Program-made: the position numbers and the translations under genes
The notes under the pieces: generated by a model
What the model was told of the DNA's origin: nothing
What the model saw: the letters and a program-made list of their open reading frames with translations, nothing else
Database searches by the model: none
Assembly: GCA_045578845.1 (NCBI GenBank)
Contig: JAZNLA010000036.1
Coordinates: 1 to 44,541, forward strand
Length of the DNA: 44,541 bases
From: UMGS172 sp045578845
GTDB lineage: Bacteria; Bacillota; Clostridia; Oscillospirales; Acutalibacteraceae
Direction of reading: 5' to 3'
Part shown: positions 1 to 6,534 of the stretch, piece by piece
Layout of the letters: the number at the start of each line of letters is the position of its first letter
Position numbering within the stretch: position 1 is the stretch's first letter

Positions 1-114
1 CAGATATGTGCCGAGTGTGCTAAAAAAGAGCGAGAAGCAAAAAAATGGGGAAACACGCTAACCACAGCACAAATTCTGCAAGCTGTAGAACAATGCAGGA
101 AAGAAAATAAATAA
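1..114 (+). CDS. 3' fragment of a small zinc-ribbon-like protein of the mobile element
   Basis: Frame 1 is open from the first base to a TAA at 112-114 and encodes the last 37 residues of a protein that starts outside the window. The visible part begins with a C-x-x-C pair (CAEC), continues with a basic stretch (KKEREAKKW) and ends in a polar helix-like tail (TAQILQAVEQCRKENK). One CxxC knuckle next to a basic region fits small zinc-ribbon proteins that are frequent in phages and conjugative elements, but one knuckle is not diagnostic. I do not recognise the family. A strong terminator lies about 90 bp downstream, consistent with the end of a transcript. Confidence 0.5.
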   Translation, partial: QICAECAKKEREAKKWGNTLTTAQILQAVEQCRKENK

Positions 115-204
115 TAAAGCTCTATATCATACGAAAAAGCACAGTTCTTTATCAAAAAATGAAATAGTCAATAGTTAGTAGACACAAAAAACACAATTAA
201 GCTG

Positions 205-245
205 CCTGTTCGATTCTATATCGAACAGGTGGTTTTTTATTTTCG
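205..245 (+). terminator. Rho-independent terminator after the partial gene
   Basis: A perfect 10-bp stem, CCTGTTCGAT (205-214) and ATCGAACAGG (220-229), encloses a 5-nt loop and is followed by a T-rich tract (233-243). It would end the transcript of the partial gene at 1-114. Confidence 0.8.
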
Positions 246-362
246 CTCAAAAAAGTGTGCCAATGAAACAAATATTCGCTATTTTTTTGCTTTTTACCCC
301 CTCCATTTAAGTTTTACTATGAAAACAAATAGATAACCACAAAAACACGGCAACAAAAATAA

Positions 363-378
363 CCCGTCTTACGGCGGG
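363..378 (-). terminator. Stem-loop downstream of the IS110 transposase
   Basis: Read on the minus strand, CCCGCC and GACGGG form a 6-bp stem (one G-U pair) around a GTAA tetraloop, followed by TTATTTTTG. It sits 27 bp beyond the transposase stop and probably terminates its transcript. Confidence 0.6.
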
Positions 379-404
379 GTGAATAAAAGTATGTAAAGAA
401 TAGG

Positions 405-1628
405 CTATGGTATGGCAGGAACGGCTGTCATGTCATAGCCTAATTCATTTAGTTTTTTAAGATAAGAATTAATTTTCTTTTCGCGGTTGAACTTATTGTA
501 ATAATCCGCACCTAAATCGTGGAACGGTTGGTTGTATTTCAGTATGTAGTAAATTGCAGTGAGCATTGAGTGAGCGACTGCCATAGCCGCAATTTTAGAA
601 CCTCTGCGTATTTTAATACGCTGGAACTGTGCGTAGAAAAATGTATCTTTGTGTTTGGATGTGCCGTGAGCACATTGAATAAGGGTAGTTTTAAGTGTAG
701 GATTGCCTTTTGTTGTTCTGCCACTACGGCGTTTACCTGCACTTTCATTGTTGCCCGGTGCTACACCCGCCCAAGAACACAAATGTGAAGCTGAAGGAAA
801 TCTGCTCATATCCTTGCCAATTTCCGAAATTATGGTTTGAGCACCGATTTTACCTACACCCGGTATTTCTTCTAATGCATTTATGGCATCCTCATAGTCT
901 TTAATATAGTCTTTAATAATCTTATCTATGTCCTTGATTCGTTTTGTCATATCGTCAATATGGTCAAGAACACTACGGATGAGTTTTCTCTGTAACGGAG
1001 AGATTATGCCGTCAAGCGAACTTAATATCTCTTCCGCACTGCTGTGCATTTGGTGATTCCTTATGTCATCTACAGCCTCAAGAGATATTTCTTCTCCGCT
1101 GAGTAAAAGGTCTAAGTATTTTCTGCCACTTTTACCGTTTATGTGTGTTAGTTTGCTTCCGAGCTTAATATTAGCGCCTTCAAGCATTTTCTGTAAACGG
1201 TTAAGCTCACGACTACGCTCTTCCACAAGACTTTTGCGGTAACGGGACACCTCTCGTAATTCCCGCTGCTCACGGTCAGGAATAAAGCTTGCTTTCAGCA
1301 GTCCGTGTTGTAACAAGTCTGCAATCCATTCGGCATCCTTCATATCCGTTTTTCTTCCAGGCAAGGATTTCATATGGTGTGCATTTACCACCATAGCAGG
1401 AAGTCCGGATAATTCAAATAAATTGTATAGGGGTTTCCAGTATGATGCTGTACTTTCCATAGCGATCATTTCACAACCGCTATCCAAAAGCCAGCTTGTG
1501 AGCTCTCTAAGCTCACTTGTTAACGTACCAAATTCTCGTATTTCCTTTTTTCGTCCGTCACGAAAGCAGGCTACGATCATTTTCTTATGTACATCAATAC
1601 CACAACAGCGCTGATATACTACTTCCAT
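405..1628 (-). CDS. IS110-family transposase (DEDD recombinase)
   Basis: This 407-residue protein catalyses site-specific cut-and-join of its own element. In characterised relatives it is guided by a bridge (seek) RNA made from the element's noncoding end. The N-terminal RuvC-like DEDD domain shows GIDVHKK near residue 10, an acidic AMESTASYW segment near 57 and DMKDAEWIADLL near 97. A coiled-coil linker covers roughly residues 115-240. The C-terminal Transposase_20 domain contains the helix-hairpin-helix-like IPGVGKIGAQT and a GVAPGNNESAGKRRSG stretch whose Ser lies where this family places its catalytic serine. Length is typical and the frame is intact, so the element may be active. The ATG at 1626-1628 is preceded by GGAGGG. 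The gene opposes the element's own xis/int genes, as expected for a later insertion. Confidence 0.95.
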   Translation of the reverse strand: MEVVYQRCCGIDVHKKMIVACFRDGRKKEIREFGTLTSELRELTSWLLDSGCEMIAMESTASYWKPLYNLFELSGLPAMVVNAHHMKSLPGRKTDMKDAEWIADLLQHGLLKASFIPDREQRELREVSRYRKSLVEERSRELNRLQKMLEGANIKLGSKLTHINGKSGRKYLDLLLSGEEISLEAVDDIRNHQMHSSAEEILSSLDGIISPLQRKLIRSVLDHIDDMTKRIKDIDKIIKDYIKDYEDAINALEEIPGVGKIGAQTIISEIGKDMSRFPSASHLCSWAGVAPGNNESAGKRRSGRTTKGNPTLKTTLIQCAHGTSKHKDTFFYAQFQRIKIRRGSKIAAMAVAHSMLTAIYYILKYNQPFHDLGADYYNKFNREKKINSYLKKLNELGYDMTAVPAIP

Positions 1629-1639
1629 TATTTTCCCTC

Positions 1640-1793
1640 CATAGCATATTTGCAGCGAGGCTCTTTTTATATCTCATTTTACTATCCGTTCTTTCGCTCA
1701 AAAGAGCTGAACAATTCGTGGTTCGTAGAAAGAGCCTATGTAAATTTCTTGATCGGTCTCAAAGATCCAACAACATAACCTACCTTATGCTGC
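1640..1793 (-). ncRNA. Candidate IS110 bridge (seek) RNA
   Basis: The noncoding stretch upstream of the transposase (1629-1943) is structured on the minus strand. A perfect TATAAT lies at 1805-1800 with no good -35 beside it. Just after the predicted start comes a hairpin, CAGCATAA / TTATGTTG with one G-U pair around GGTAGG (1792-1771). A bulged stem with TTGGATC and GATCAA follows (1770-1749). Next is a large stem, GGCTCTTT (1736-1729) with AAAGAGCC (1666-1659), that encloses a small hairpin, GCTC-TTTT-GAGC (1707-1696). A 5' stem-loop followed by two larger looped stems, ending just before the transposase start, is the known layout of IS110 bridge RNAs. The ends and the loop assignments are inference. 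Confidence 0.5.
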
Positions 1794-1799
1794 ACTTAA

Positions 1800-1805
1800 A
1801 TTATA
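1800..1805 (-). promoter_or_regulatory. -10 element likely completed at the IS110 circle junction
   Basis: TATAAT on the minus strand lies about 20 bp inside the inferred left end. No convincing -35 box stands 16-18 bp upstream within the present sequence. In IS110 elements the circular intermediate joins right and left ends and can supply the missing -35, so this lone -10 fits that behaviour. Flanking ACCACAA (1805-1811) and TTGTGGT (1832-1838) form a 7-bp inverted repeat. Confidence 0.4.
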
Positions 1806-1835
1806 CCACAAATCTACCTTGTTTTCATCTGTTGT

Positions 1836-1943
1836 GGTGAATGCGAAGCTATTCATAAAGATTTCTTGAAAGTCGAAAAAAAGATCCCTCAAGTTTTATC
1901 CACAAATGTTTTCGGAAAAAACATCGAAGGAGGATAAAACTGT
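1836..1943. other. Leader between the IS and the excisionase gene
   Basis: This stretch probably belongs to the host integrative element. Nothing gene-like was seen. It ends with a strong Shine-Dalgarno, AAGGAGG at 1927-1933, ten bases before the xis ATG. The IS inserted just upstream probably separates xis from its original promoter region. Confidence 0.4.
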
Positions 1944-2150
1944 ATGACAGATAATGTTCAAACGGTTCCTATCCACGAAAAGTTGGCGTTGACAATACGT
2001 GAAGCCGCCGAGTACAGCAATATTGGAATTAATAAAATTGATGAGATGCTTCGCACACCTAACTGTCCGTTCGTACTTTTTGTGGGTAAGAAGAAGTTGG
2101 TAAAACGTAAAGAGTTTGAAGAGTTTATCAGTTCAAGACTGACGATATAA
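1944..2150 (+). CDS. xis: Tn916-type excisionase
   Basis: This 68-residue protein is a winged-helix recombination directionality factor that pairs with the adjacent integrase to favour excision. The pattern matches Tn916 Xis: a short polar start, a MerR-like helix-turn-helix (LTIREAAEYSNIGINKIDEML, about residues 16-36) and a wing with basic residues (VGKKKLVKRKEFEEFI). Length is normal for the family (about 65-70). The ATG follows AAGGAGG. It lies 115 bp upstream of the integrase gene, and the two have separate signals: a good sigma-A promoter sits between them. Confidence 0.88.
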   Translation: MTDNVQTVPIHEKLALTIREAAEYSNIGINKIDEMLRTPNCPFVLFVGKKKLVKRKEFEEFISSRLTI

Positions 2151-2190
2151 CTCGACGATCAAAAAAATTACAAAAATAATGTTTAATCAC

Positions 2191-2219
2191 TTGAGAAAGG
2201 ATGCACTTTATGTTATACT
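2191..2219 (+). promoter_or_regulatory. Sigma-A promoter of the integrase gene
   Basis: TTGAGA (2191-2196), a 17-bp spacer and TATACT (2214-2219). It lies about 45 bp upstream of the chosen integrase start and gives int its own expression apart from xis. Confidence 0.7.
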
Positions 2220-2265
2220 TATTGTGTAGCGGTGTGCTCTTTTCTCAGTGGGAAAGGAGTACATA

Positions 2266-3456
2266 TTGGGAAAGAATTTAAAAGGTAAGGAATGTGGTAA
2301 AGGCATTCGTCAAAGAAAGGATGGTTTATACAGCGCAAGATTTGTTGACAAATTAGGCAATCGTCACGAAAAATATTTTGCTACCATTCCCGAAGCTCGT
2401 AACTGGATTGAAGATTCAAAGTATGCCGATAAACATGAGGGCATTTTTGTTCCGACCGAAACTACGGTTGATGAATGGTTTGAATTTTGGATAGAAAATA
2501 TCGTTGGAGATCTCGCACCGAACACGTTGCGGAACTACCGCGAACGGTACACTTTCAACATTCAACCGGTCATCGGTAAAATGGCAATTGCTAACGTAAA
2601 GCCAATGCATTGTAAAAAGGTTTTACTGCAAATGGATGAGACCTATGCAGGTTCAACCATTCGACAAACCTATATTGCAATGGGCACGATGCTGAAAGCG
2701 GCACTTATGAATGATTTAATCATAAAGCACCCTATGAACGGTGTTCGATACACAAAACCCGTTCGAGCAAAGGATGATATAAAATTCCTAACCCGTGAAG
2801 AGCAACGGATTTTTCTTCAGGCAGCAAAGCGTTCTCATAATTACAATCAATACGCTTTGATTCTTGAGACGGGTTTACGAACAGGTGAGCTGATAGGGCT
2901 TACGTGGGATGCGATTGATTTTGAGAAGCGTACGCTTACCGTCAACAAAACTTTGGAGTACAGACACAAACAAGGATATTGGCGAGCAGGACCGCCCAAG
3001 ACGCCGCAAAGCTATCGCACCATACCTCTGACAGAACGCGCATACAACATTCTAAAAGAGATATGGGATAATCGTGAGTATAGGAAAAAGTCTCCCTTAC
3101 TTTCAGAAACACTTGAATACATAGACAGGCGAACGGGTGCTACCTCTCAGCTTGTGATGTGTGATCTTGTGTTTATCAATTGGCGCACAGGTGAGCCTGC
3201 TAAGAATAGTTCCTATGACACTCACCTTTATAAACTTTGCGACGAGGCGGGAATCAAACGGTTTTGTATGCACGCTTTACGTCACACCTATGCAACTCGT
3301 GCGATTGAGGCAGGTATGCAACCGAAGGTGCTACAAAAACTACTCGGCCATGCCAGTATCAAAACAACGATGGACCGTTATGTTCACGTTACAACTGAGT
3401 CTATGGACCGGGCTATAAAGCAATTTGAAAATAATCAGGTTTTAGATGAATCTTAA
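2266..3456 (+). CDS. int: Tyrosine recombinase / integrase (Tn916 Int type)
   Basis: This enzyme inserts and excises the element by site-specific recombination. It has an N-terminal arm-binding domain (GKGIRQRKDGLYSARF), a SAM-like core-binding domain and a C-terminal catalytic domain. Numbered from a possible upstream GTG at 2248, the catalytic residues are R211 (GLRTGEL), K251, H342 and R345 (HALRH), H368 (LLGHAS) and nucleophile Y378 (MDRYVH). All are present, so it should be active. I chose the TTG at 2266 because AAAGGAG (2253-2259) stands 6 bp before it. The GTG at 2248 would put that ribosome site inside the gene and has none of its own. From TTG the protein has 396 residues. It is the last gene of the element. 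Confidence 0.93.
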   Translation: MGKNLKGKECGKGIRQRKDGLYSARFVDKLGNRHEKYFATIPEARNWIEDSKYADKHEGIFVPTETTVDEWFEFWIENIVGDLAPNTLRNYRERYTFNIQPVIGKMAIANVKPMHCKKVLLQMDETYAGSTIRQTYIAMGTMLKAALMNDLIIKHPMNGVRYTKPVRAKDDIKFLTREEQRIFLQAAKRSHNYNQYALILETGLRTGELIGLTWDAIDFEKRTLTVNKTLEYRHKQGYWRAGPPKTPQSYRTIPLTERAYNILKEIWDNREYRKKSPLLSETLEYIDRRTGATSQLVMCDLVFINWRTGEPAKNSSYDTHLYKLCDEAGIKRFCMHALRHTYATRAIEAGMQPKVLQKLLGHASIKTTMDRYVHVTTESMDRAIKQFENNQVLDES

Positions 3457-3471
3457 TATAATTCCATGCGA

Positions 3472-3523
3472 AAATGGAGTAGAAATGGAGTAGAAATGGA
3501 GTAGTAGATATACGCCATACTCC
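3472..3523. repeat. Three tandem 11-bp repeats at the presumed attR
   Basis: AAATGGAGTAG occurs three times without spacer (3472-3482, 3483-3493, 3494-3504), 16 bp after the integrase stop. A partial inverted copy, TACTCC at 3518-3523, can pair with GGAGTA of the last unit (3498-3503). This lies between int and ychF, where the right attachment site is expected. The repeats may be integrase binding sites or part of the core. A role is inferred from position only. Confidence 0.5.
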
Positions 3524-3568
3524 GAAAACCCTGATAAATAAAGGATTTTAAAGGAGAAATAGAGAATT

Positions 3569-4675
3569 ATGAAACTAGGTATTGTTGGATTGCCGAACGT
3601 CGGCAAATCTACACTTTTTAACGCAATTACAAACGCGGGTGCACAGAGTGCAAACTATCCGTTTTGCACTATTGAGCCTAACATCGGCATGGTATCTGTT
3701 CCCGACCCAAGACTTGACAAACTTGCCGAAATGTATCATCCGCAAAAATTCACTCCCGCGGTTATCGAATTTGTCGACATTGCAGGTCTTGTGAAGGGTG
3801 CTTCAAAAGGCGAAGGTTTGGGTAACAAATTTCTTTCGCACATTCGCGAAGTCGACGCCGTTGTGCATGTAGTCCGTTGCTTTGAAAATGATGATATTAT
3901 CCACGTTGAAGGCTCGGTTGACCCGTTACGTGATATCGAAACCATCAATTTGGAACTTATACTTTCCGACCTTGAGATTTTAGAAAGAAGGCTTGACAAA
4001 GCCAACAAAGCACTAAAGGGTGACAAATCGTATCAAGCAGAGGTTGACTTTTTAAAACGTTTGATTTCGGAACTTGAGGCAGGCAAAACCGCCCGCTCTG
4101 TAGAGGTTAACGAGCCCGAAGCGGCAATTTTAAGCACTATCGAACTGCTTTCGTCAAAACCCGTAATCTATGCCTGCAACATGAGTGAAGACGATTTTCA
4201 AAACGGTATAGACAAAAATGAGCGGTTTAATGCCGTTAAAAAAATCGCTGAAACAGAAGGTGCGGAAACCCTGCCTATTTGTGCATCATTAGAAGCCGAC
4301 ATTGCCGAAATGGAAAGCGAAGAAAAGGCTATGTTCTTAGAAGAATTAGGACTTGAAAGTTCAGGCCTTGACCGACTTATAAGGACCTGCTACAGTCTAC
4401 TTGGTCTTATTTCCTATCTTACTGCAGGTCAGCCTGAAGTCAGAGCGTGGACAATAAAGAAAGGCACCAAAGCCCCCGGTGCCGCCGGCAAAATTCACAG
4501 TGATTTTGAAAAAGGCTTCATACGTGCCGAGGTTATAGGCTTTGACGACCTTATAGCCTGCGGAAATGACGAAAAGGCTCTTGTTACTGCCCGCGAAAAA
4601 GGACTGCTTCGCAGTGAAGGTAAAGAGTACGTAATGCAAGACGGCGATGTGGTTCACTTCCTATTTAATGTCTAA
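3569..4675 (+). CDS. ychF: Redox-regulated ATPase YchF (OLA1 family)
   Basis: A 368-residue TRAFAC-class P-loop nucleotidase of the Obg/YchF family. It binds ribosomes and prefers ATP over GTP. The Walker A motif GLPNVGKST lies at residues 7-15, Walker B/G3 is DIAGLVKGAS, and the G4 motif is the non-canonical NMSE, which is the YchF signature in place of NKxD. A helical insertion follows G3, and a TGS domain ends the protein (YVMQDGDVVHFLFNV). Length is normal. The ATG is preceded by AAAGGAG (3550-3556), 12 bp away. It is the first chromosomal gene after the mobile element and is followed by its own terminator. Confidence 0.97.
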   Translation: MKLGIVGLPNVGKSTLFNAITNAGAQSANYPFCTIEPNIGMVSVPDPRLDKLAEMYHPQKFTPAVIEFVDIAGLVKGASKGEGLGNKFLSHIREVDAVVHVVRCFENDDIIHVEGSVDPLRDIETINLELILSDLEILERRLDKANKALKGDKSYQAEVDFLKRLISELEAGKTARSVEVNEPEAAILSTIELLSSKPVIYACNMSEDDFQNGIDKNERFNAVKKIAETEGAETLPICASLEADIAEMESEEKAMFLEELGLESSGLDRLIRTCYSLLGLISYLTAGQPEVRAWTIKKGTKAPGAAGKIHSDFEKGFIRAEVIGFDDLIACGNDEKALVTAREKGLLRSEGKEYVMQDGDVVHFLFNV

Positions 4676-4682
4676 ACCTTAT

Positions 4683-4712
4683 TACCCCGAAAATTTTCGG
4701 GGTATTTTTTAT
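4683..4712 (+). terminator. Terminator of ychF
   Basis: The perfect palindrome TACCCCGAAAATTTTCGGGG plus TA spans 4683-4704 and is followed by TTTTTTATT. It starts 8 bp after the ychF stop codon. Confidence 0.85.
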
Positions 4713-4723
4713 TAGTTTTAATT

Positions 4724-4752
4724 TTGCCTTGCCGAGATAATATTTATATGAT
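4724..4752 (+). promoter_or_regulatory. Promoter of the MBL lipoprotein-pgeF-malQ operon
   Basis: TTGCCT (4724-4729), 17 bp, TATGAT (4747-4752). It rules out a start upstream of about 4759 for the next gene and supports the ATG at 4787. Confidence 0.6.
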
Positions 4753-4786
4753 AAAATATGAATATATTTATTTAAGGGGTCTGTTT

Positions 4787-5683
4787 ATGGTGCTCAAAAG
4801 ATTTTTGTCGTTTCTTTTAATATTAACCTTAACCGCTTCCTTGCTTATTGGTTGCAATGGAAAGGAACTCCAATATTCCGACGACTGTTTAACCGTATAT
4901 TTCTTTGATGTCGGTCAAGCAGACAGTTCTTTACTTATTTTTCCCGACGGCACCACCATGCTTATTGACGCAGGTAACCGTAATGACGGCAAACTTATTG
5001 CAAATTATCTGAAAAACTTAGGTGTTTCAAATTTGGATTACCTTGTAGGCACTCACCCACACGAAGACCACATCGGCGGTATGAACGATATTTTCAATGC
5101 TTTTAATGTGAAAACCGTTTGCGTGCCGCTTATTCCAAACGAATTTAAACCCACAACCGAAATTTATACTGATTTTAATAATAACATTGAAAAAGAAGGC
5201 AGCCGACTTTTAGAACTTAGTGCCGAAACTGTAATTGCAGAAAGAGAAAATTTTAATGTTACATCATTAGCACCGTCTGTTGACGGAATATACAGTAATC
5301 TAAATGACTATTCGTTAGTTCTGCTTGTTAACTGTTTTACTAACACCATACTGTTTACGGGTGATACTGAAAAGCCGTCGGAACTCGACATGCTAAGGCT
5401 CAACACTAATTTAGATGCCGACATTTTAAAGGTTGGTCATCATGGCGGTGAGAACTCGTCGACTGCCGAGTTTTTAAATAAGGTTACACCCAAAGCGGCA
5501 GTTATTTCAAGCGGTGTCGGTAACACATACGGTCACCCCAATGAAGAAGCACTTAAAAGACTATCGGATATAGGTGCAAAGGTTTACCGCACCGATACAG
5601 TAGGCACTGTTATTGCCAAATGCTATGACGGTGGGTTTAATATAGAAACCGATGAAAACCTAATTCTCGACGGCAGTAGGTAG
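4787..5683 (+). CDS. MBL-fold lipoprotein related to the ComEC C-terminal domain
   Basis: A 298-residue secreted lipoprotein with a metallo-beta-lactamase fold. A signal peptide (MVLKRFLSFLLILTL...) ends in the lipobox LLIGC, so the mature protein should be anchored outside the membrane. The fold shows FFDVGQADSSLL, the metal-binding THPHEDHIGG and the later VGHHGGENSS, the pattern of the stand-alone ComEC/Rec2 hydrolase-like family. ComEC homologues of this type are thought to cut nucleic acid or other phosphodiesters; the substrate here is unknown. The ATG at 4787 follows AAGGGG (4774-4779). Upstream in-frame codons precede the likely transcription start and are rejected. It begins an operon with pgeF and malQ. 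Confidence 0.85.
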   Translation: MVLKRFLSFLLILTLTASLLIGCNGKELQYSDDCLTVYFFDVGQADSSLLIFPDGTTMLIDAGNRNDGKLIANYLKNLGVSNLDYLVGTHPHEDHIGGMNDIFNAFNVKTVCVPLIPNEFKPTTEIYTDFNNNIEKEGSRLLELSAETVIAERENFNVTSLAPSVDGIYSNLNDYSLVLLVNCFTNTILFTGDTEKPSELDMLRLNTNLDADILKVGHHGGENSSTAEFLNKVTPKAAVISSGVGNTYGHPNEEALKRLSDIGAKVYRTDTVGTVIAKCYDGGFNIETDENLILDGSR

Positions 5684-5691
5684 GAATAATT

Positions 5692-6516
5692 ATGATAAAA
5701 AGCAACAATTTAAATATTCATACGGTAGACGGTCTTGTTTATTTGACCTTTCCCTCTCTCGAATTAGACGGTATTACCCACGCATACACAACCCGTTTCG
5801 GCGGGGTTAGTGAGGGTATATTTTCCTCTATGAATATGTCATTTTCACGCGGTGACAGTGACAGTGCCGTTTTAGAAAATTACAGACGGATTTGTAATGC
5901 CATTGGTACCGACTACAAAAAATGCGTACTGTCAAAACAAACACATACAACAAATATTCGTATCGTAACCGAAGAGGACAGCGGAAAAGGCATTATAAAA
6001 GACCGCGATTATGACGATGTTGACGGGCTCATAACCAATGTCAAAGGATTAACACTCGTAACACAGTATGCAGACTGCGTAGGTCTGCTTTTCTATGACC
6101 CGCAAAAAAAGGTTGTTGCAACTTCGCACGCAGGTTGGCGTGGCACTGTAGGTGAAATCGGCAGACTTACCGTTGAAAAAATGTCAGCGGTTTTCGGGTG
6201 CAATCCTAAAGATATACATGTGGGTATCGCACCATCTATAGGTATGTGCTGTTTTGAGGTTGACACCCCCGTTTACGAAGAATTTGCAAAGGTATCTATA
6301 TTTAATACAAACAGTATAATAAAGGAAGACGGCGGCGGTAAATATCACATTGACCTATGGCGTGCAAATCTTTTGTCACTGCTAAATGCAGGTGTGCCGA
6401 ACGAAAACATTTCCGTAACCGACCTTTGCACAAAGTGTCATCCCGACTTACTTTTTTCACATAGGTTTACAAACGGCAAAAGAGGCAATTTAGCCGCCCT
6501 TATTTGCTTAAAATAA
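5692..6516 (+). CDS. pgeF: Polyphenol oxidase-family purine nucleoside phosphorylase (YfiH/LACC1)
   Basis: A 274-residue protein of the YfiH/PgeF family (once called laccase-domain or Cu-oxidase_4). Members phosphorolyse or deaminate purine nucleosides, and PgeF also helps keep L-Ser out of peptidoglycan precursors. Family hallmarks are TTRFGGVSEG, SMNMSF, QTHTTNI with H85, DGLITN, ADCVGLLF with C129, SHAGWRG with H146, and the C-terminal TKCHPDLLFSHR. H85, C129 and H146 match the zinc ligands. It begins 8 bp after the upstream stop with GTAGGAA as ribosome site, so it is co-transcribed with the MBL lipoprotein and malQ. Confidence 0.93.
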   Translation: MIKSNNLNIHTVDGLVYLTFPSLELDGITHAYTTRFGGVSEGIFSSMNMSFSRGDSDSAVLENYRRICNAIGTDYKKCVLSKQTHTTNIRIVTEEDSGKGIIKDRDYDDVDGLITNVKGLTLVTQYADCVGLLFYDPQKKVVATSHAGWRGTVGEIGRLTVEKMSAVFGCNPKDIHVGIAPSIGMCCFEVDTPVYEEFAKVSIFNTNSIIKEDGGGKYHIDLWRANLLSLLNAGVPNENISVTDLCTKCHPDLLFSHRFTNGKRGNLAALICLK

Positions 6517-6534
6517 AAACAAAAGGAGTTTTAT

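Larger units (their letters stand above)
310..1835 (-). mobile_element. IS110-family insertion sequence (ends approximate)
   Basis: The element carries one DEDD transposase gene on the minus strand. A subterminal inverted repeat frames it: ATGAAAACAA at 319-328 and its complement TTGTTTTCAT at 1819-1828. The similarity continues inward (ATAGAT at 329-334; ATCTAC at 1813-1818, offset by one base). IS110-family elements lack classical terminal inverted repeats and make no obvious target duplication, so exact ends cannot be read from one copy. The span of about 1.5 kb fits the family. The long noncoding part lies upstream of the transposase, as in the IS110 group rather than the IS1111 group, although subterminal repeats are better known from IS1111. 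Confidence 0.6.
1..3525. mobile_element. Right end of an integrative element (ICE or prophage), partial
   Basis: The first 3.5 kb hold the tail of a small zinc-ribbon-like gene, an inserted IS110-type element, a Tn916-type excisionase gene and a tyrosine recombinase gene. Immediately after them comes a triple short repeat, and then housekeeping genes begin with ychF. An xis-int pair next to conserved chromosomal genes is the usual right boundary of an integrative conjugative element or temperate phage. The left end lies outside the window, so attL cannot be compared with the presumed attR and the right boundary near 3457-3525 is an estimate. Too little is present to tell ICE from phage. Confidence 0.75.

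Noticed and set aside
1805..1838. ACCACAA / TTGTGGT as terminal inverted repeats of the IS
   Set aside because: Both arms lie at the same end of the element, so they are a local hairpin, not terminal repeats.
2248..2265. GTG at 2248 as integrase start
   Set aside because: It has no ribosome site and would place AAAGGAG inside the gene; the TTG at 2266 has that site at correct spacing.
3472..3504. Tandem repeats as a CRISPR array
   Set aside because: The units are 11 bp with no spacers and no cas genes are present.
4724..4786. TTG at 4724 as start of the MBL lipoprotein gene, giving a longer N-terminus
   Set aside because: It is the -35 box of a TTGCCT-N17-TATGAT promoter, and the signal peptide begins cleanly at the ATG at 4787 after AAGGGG.
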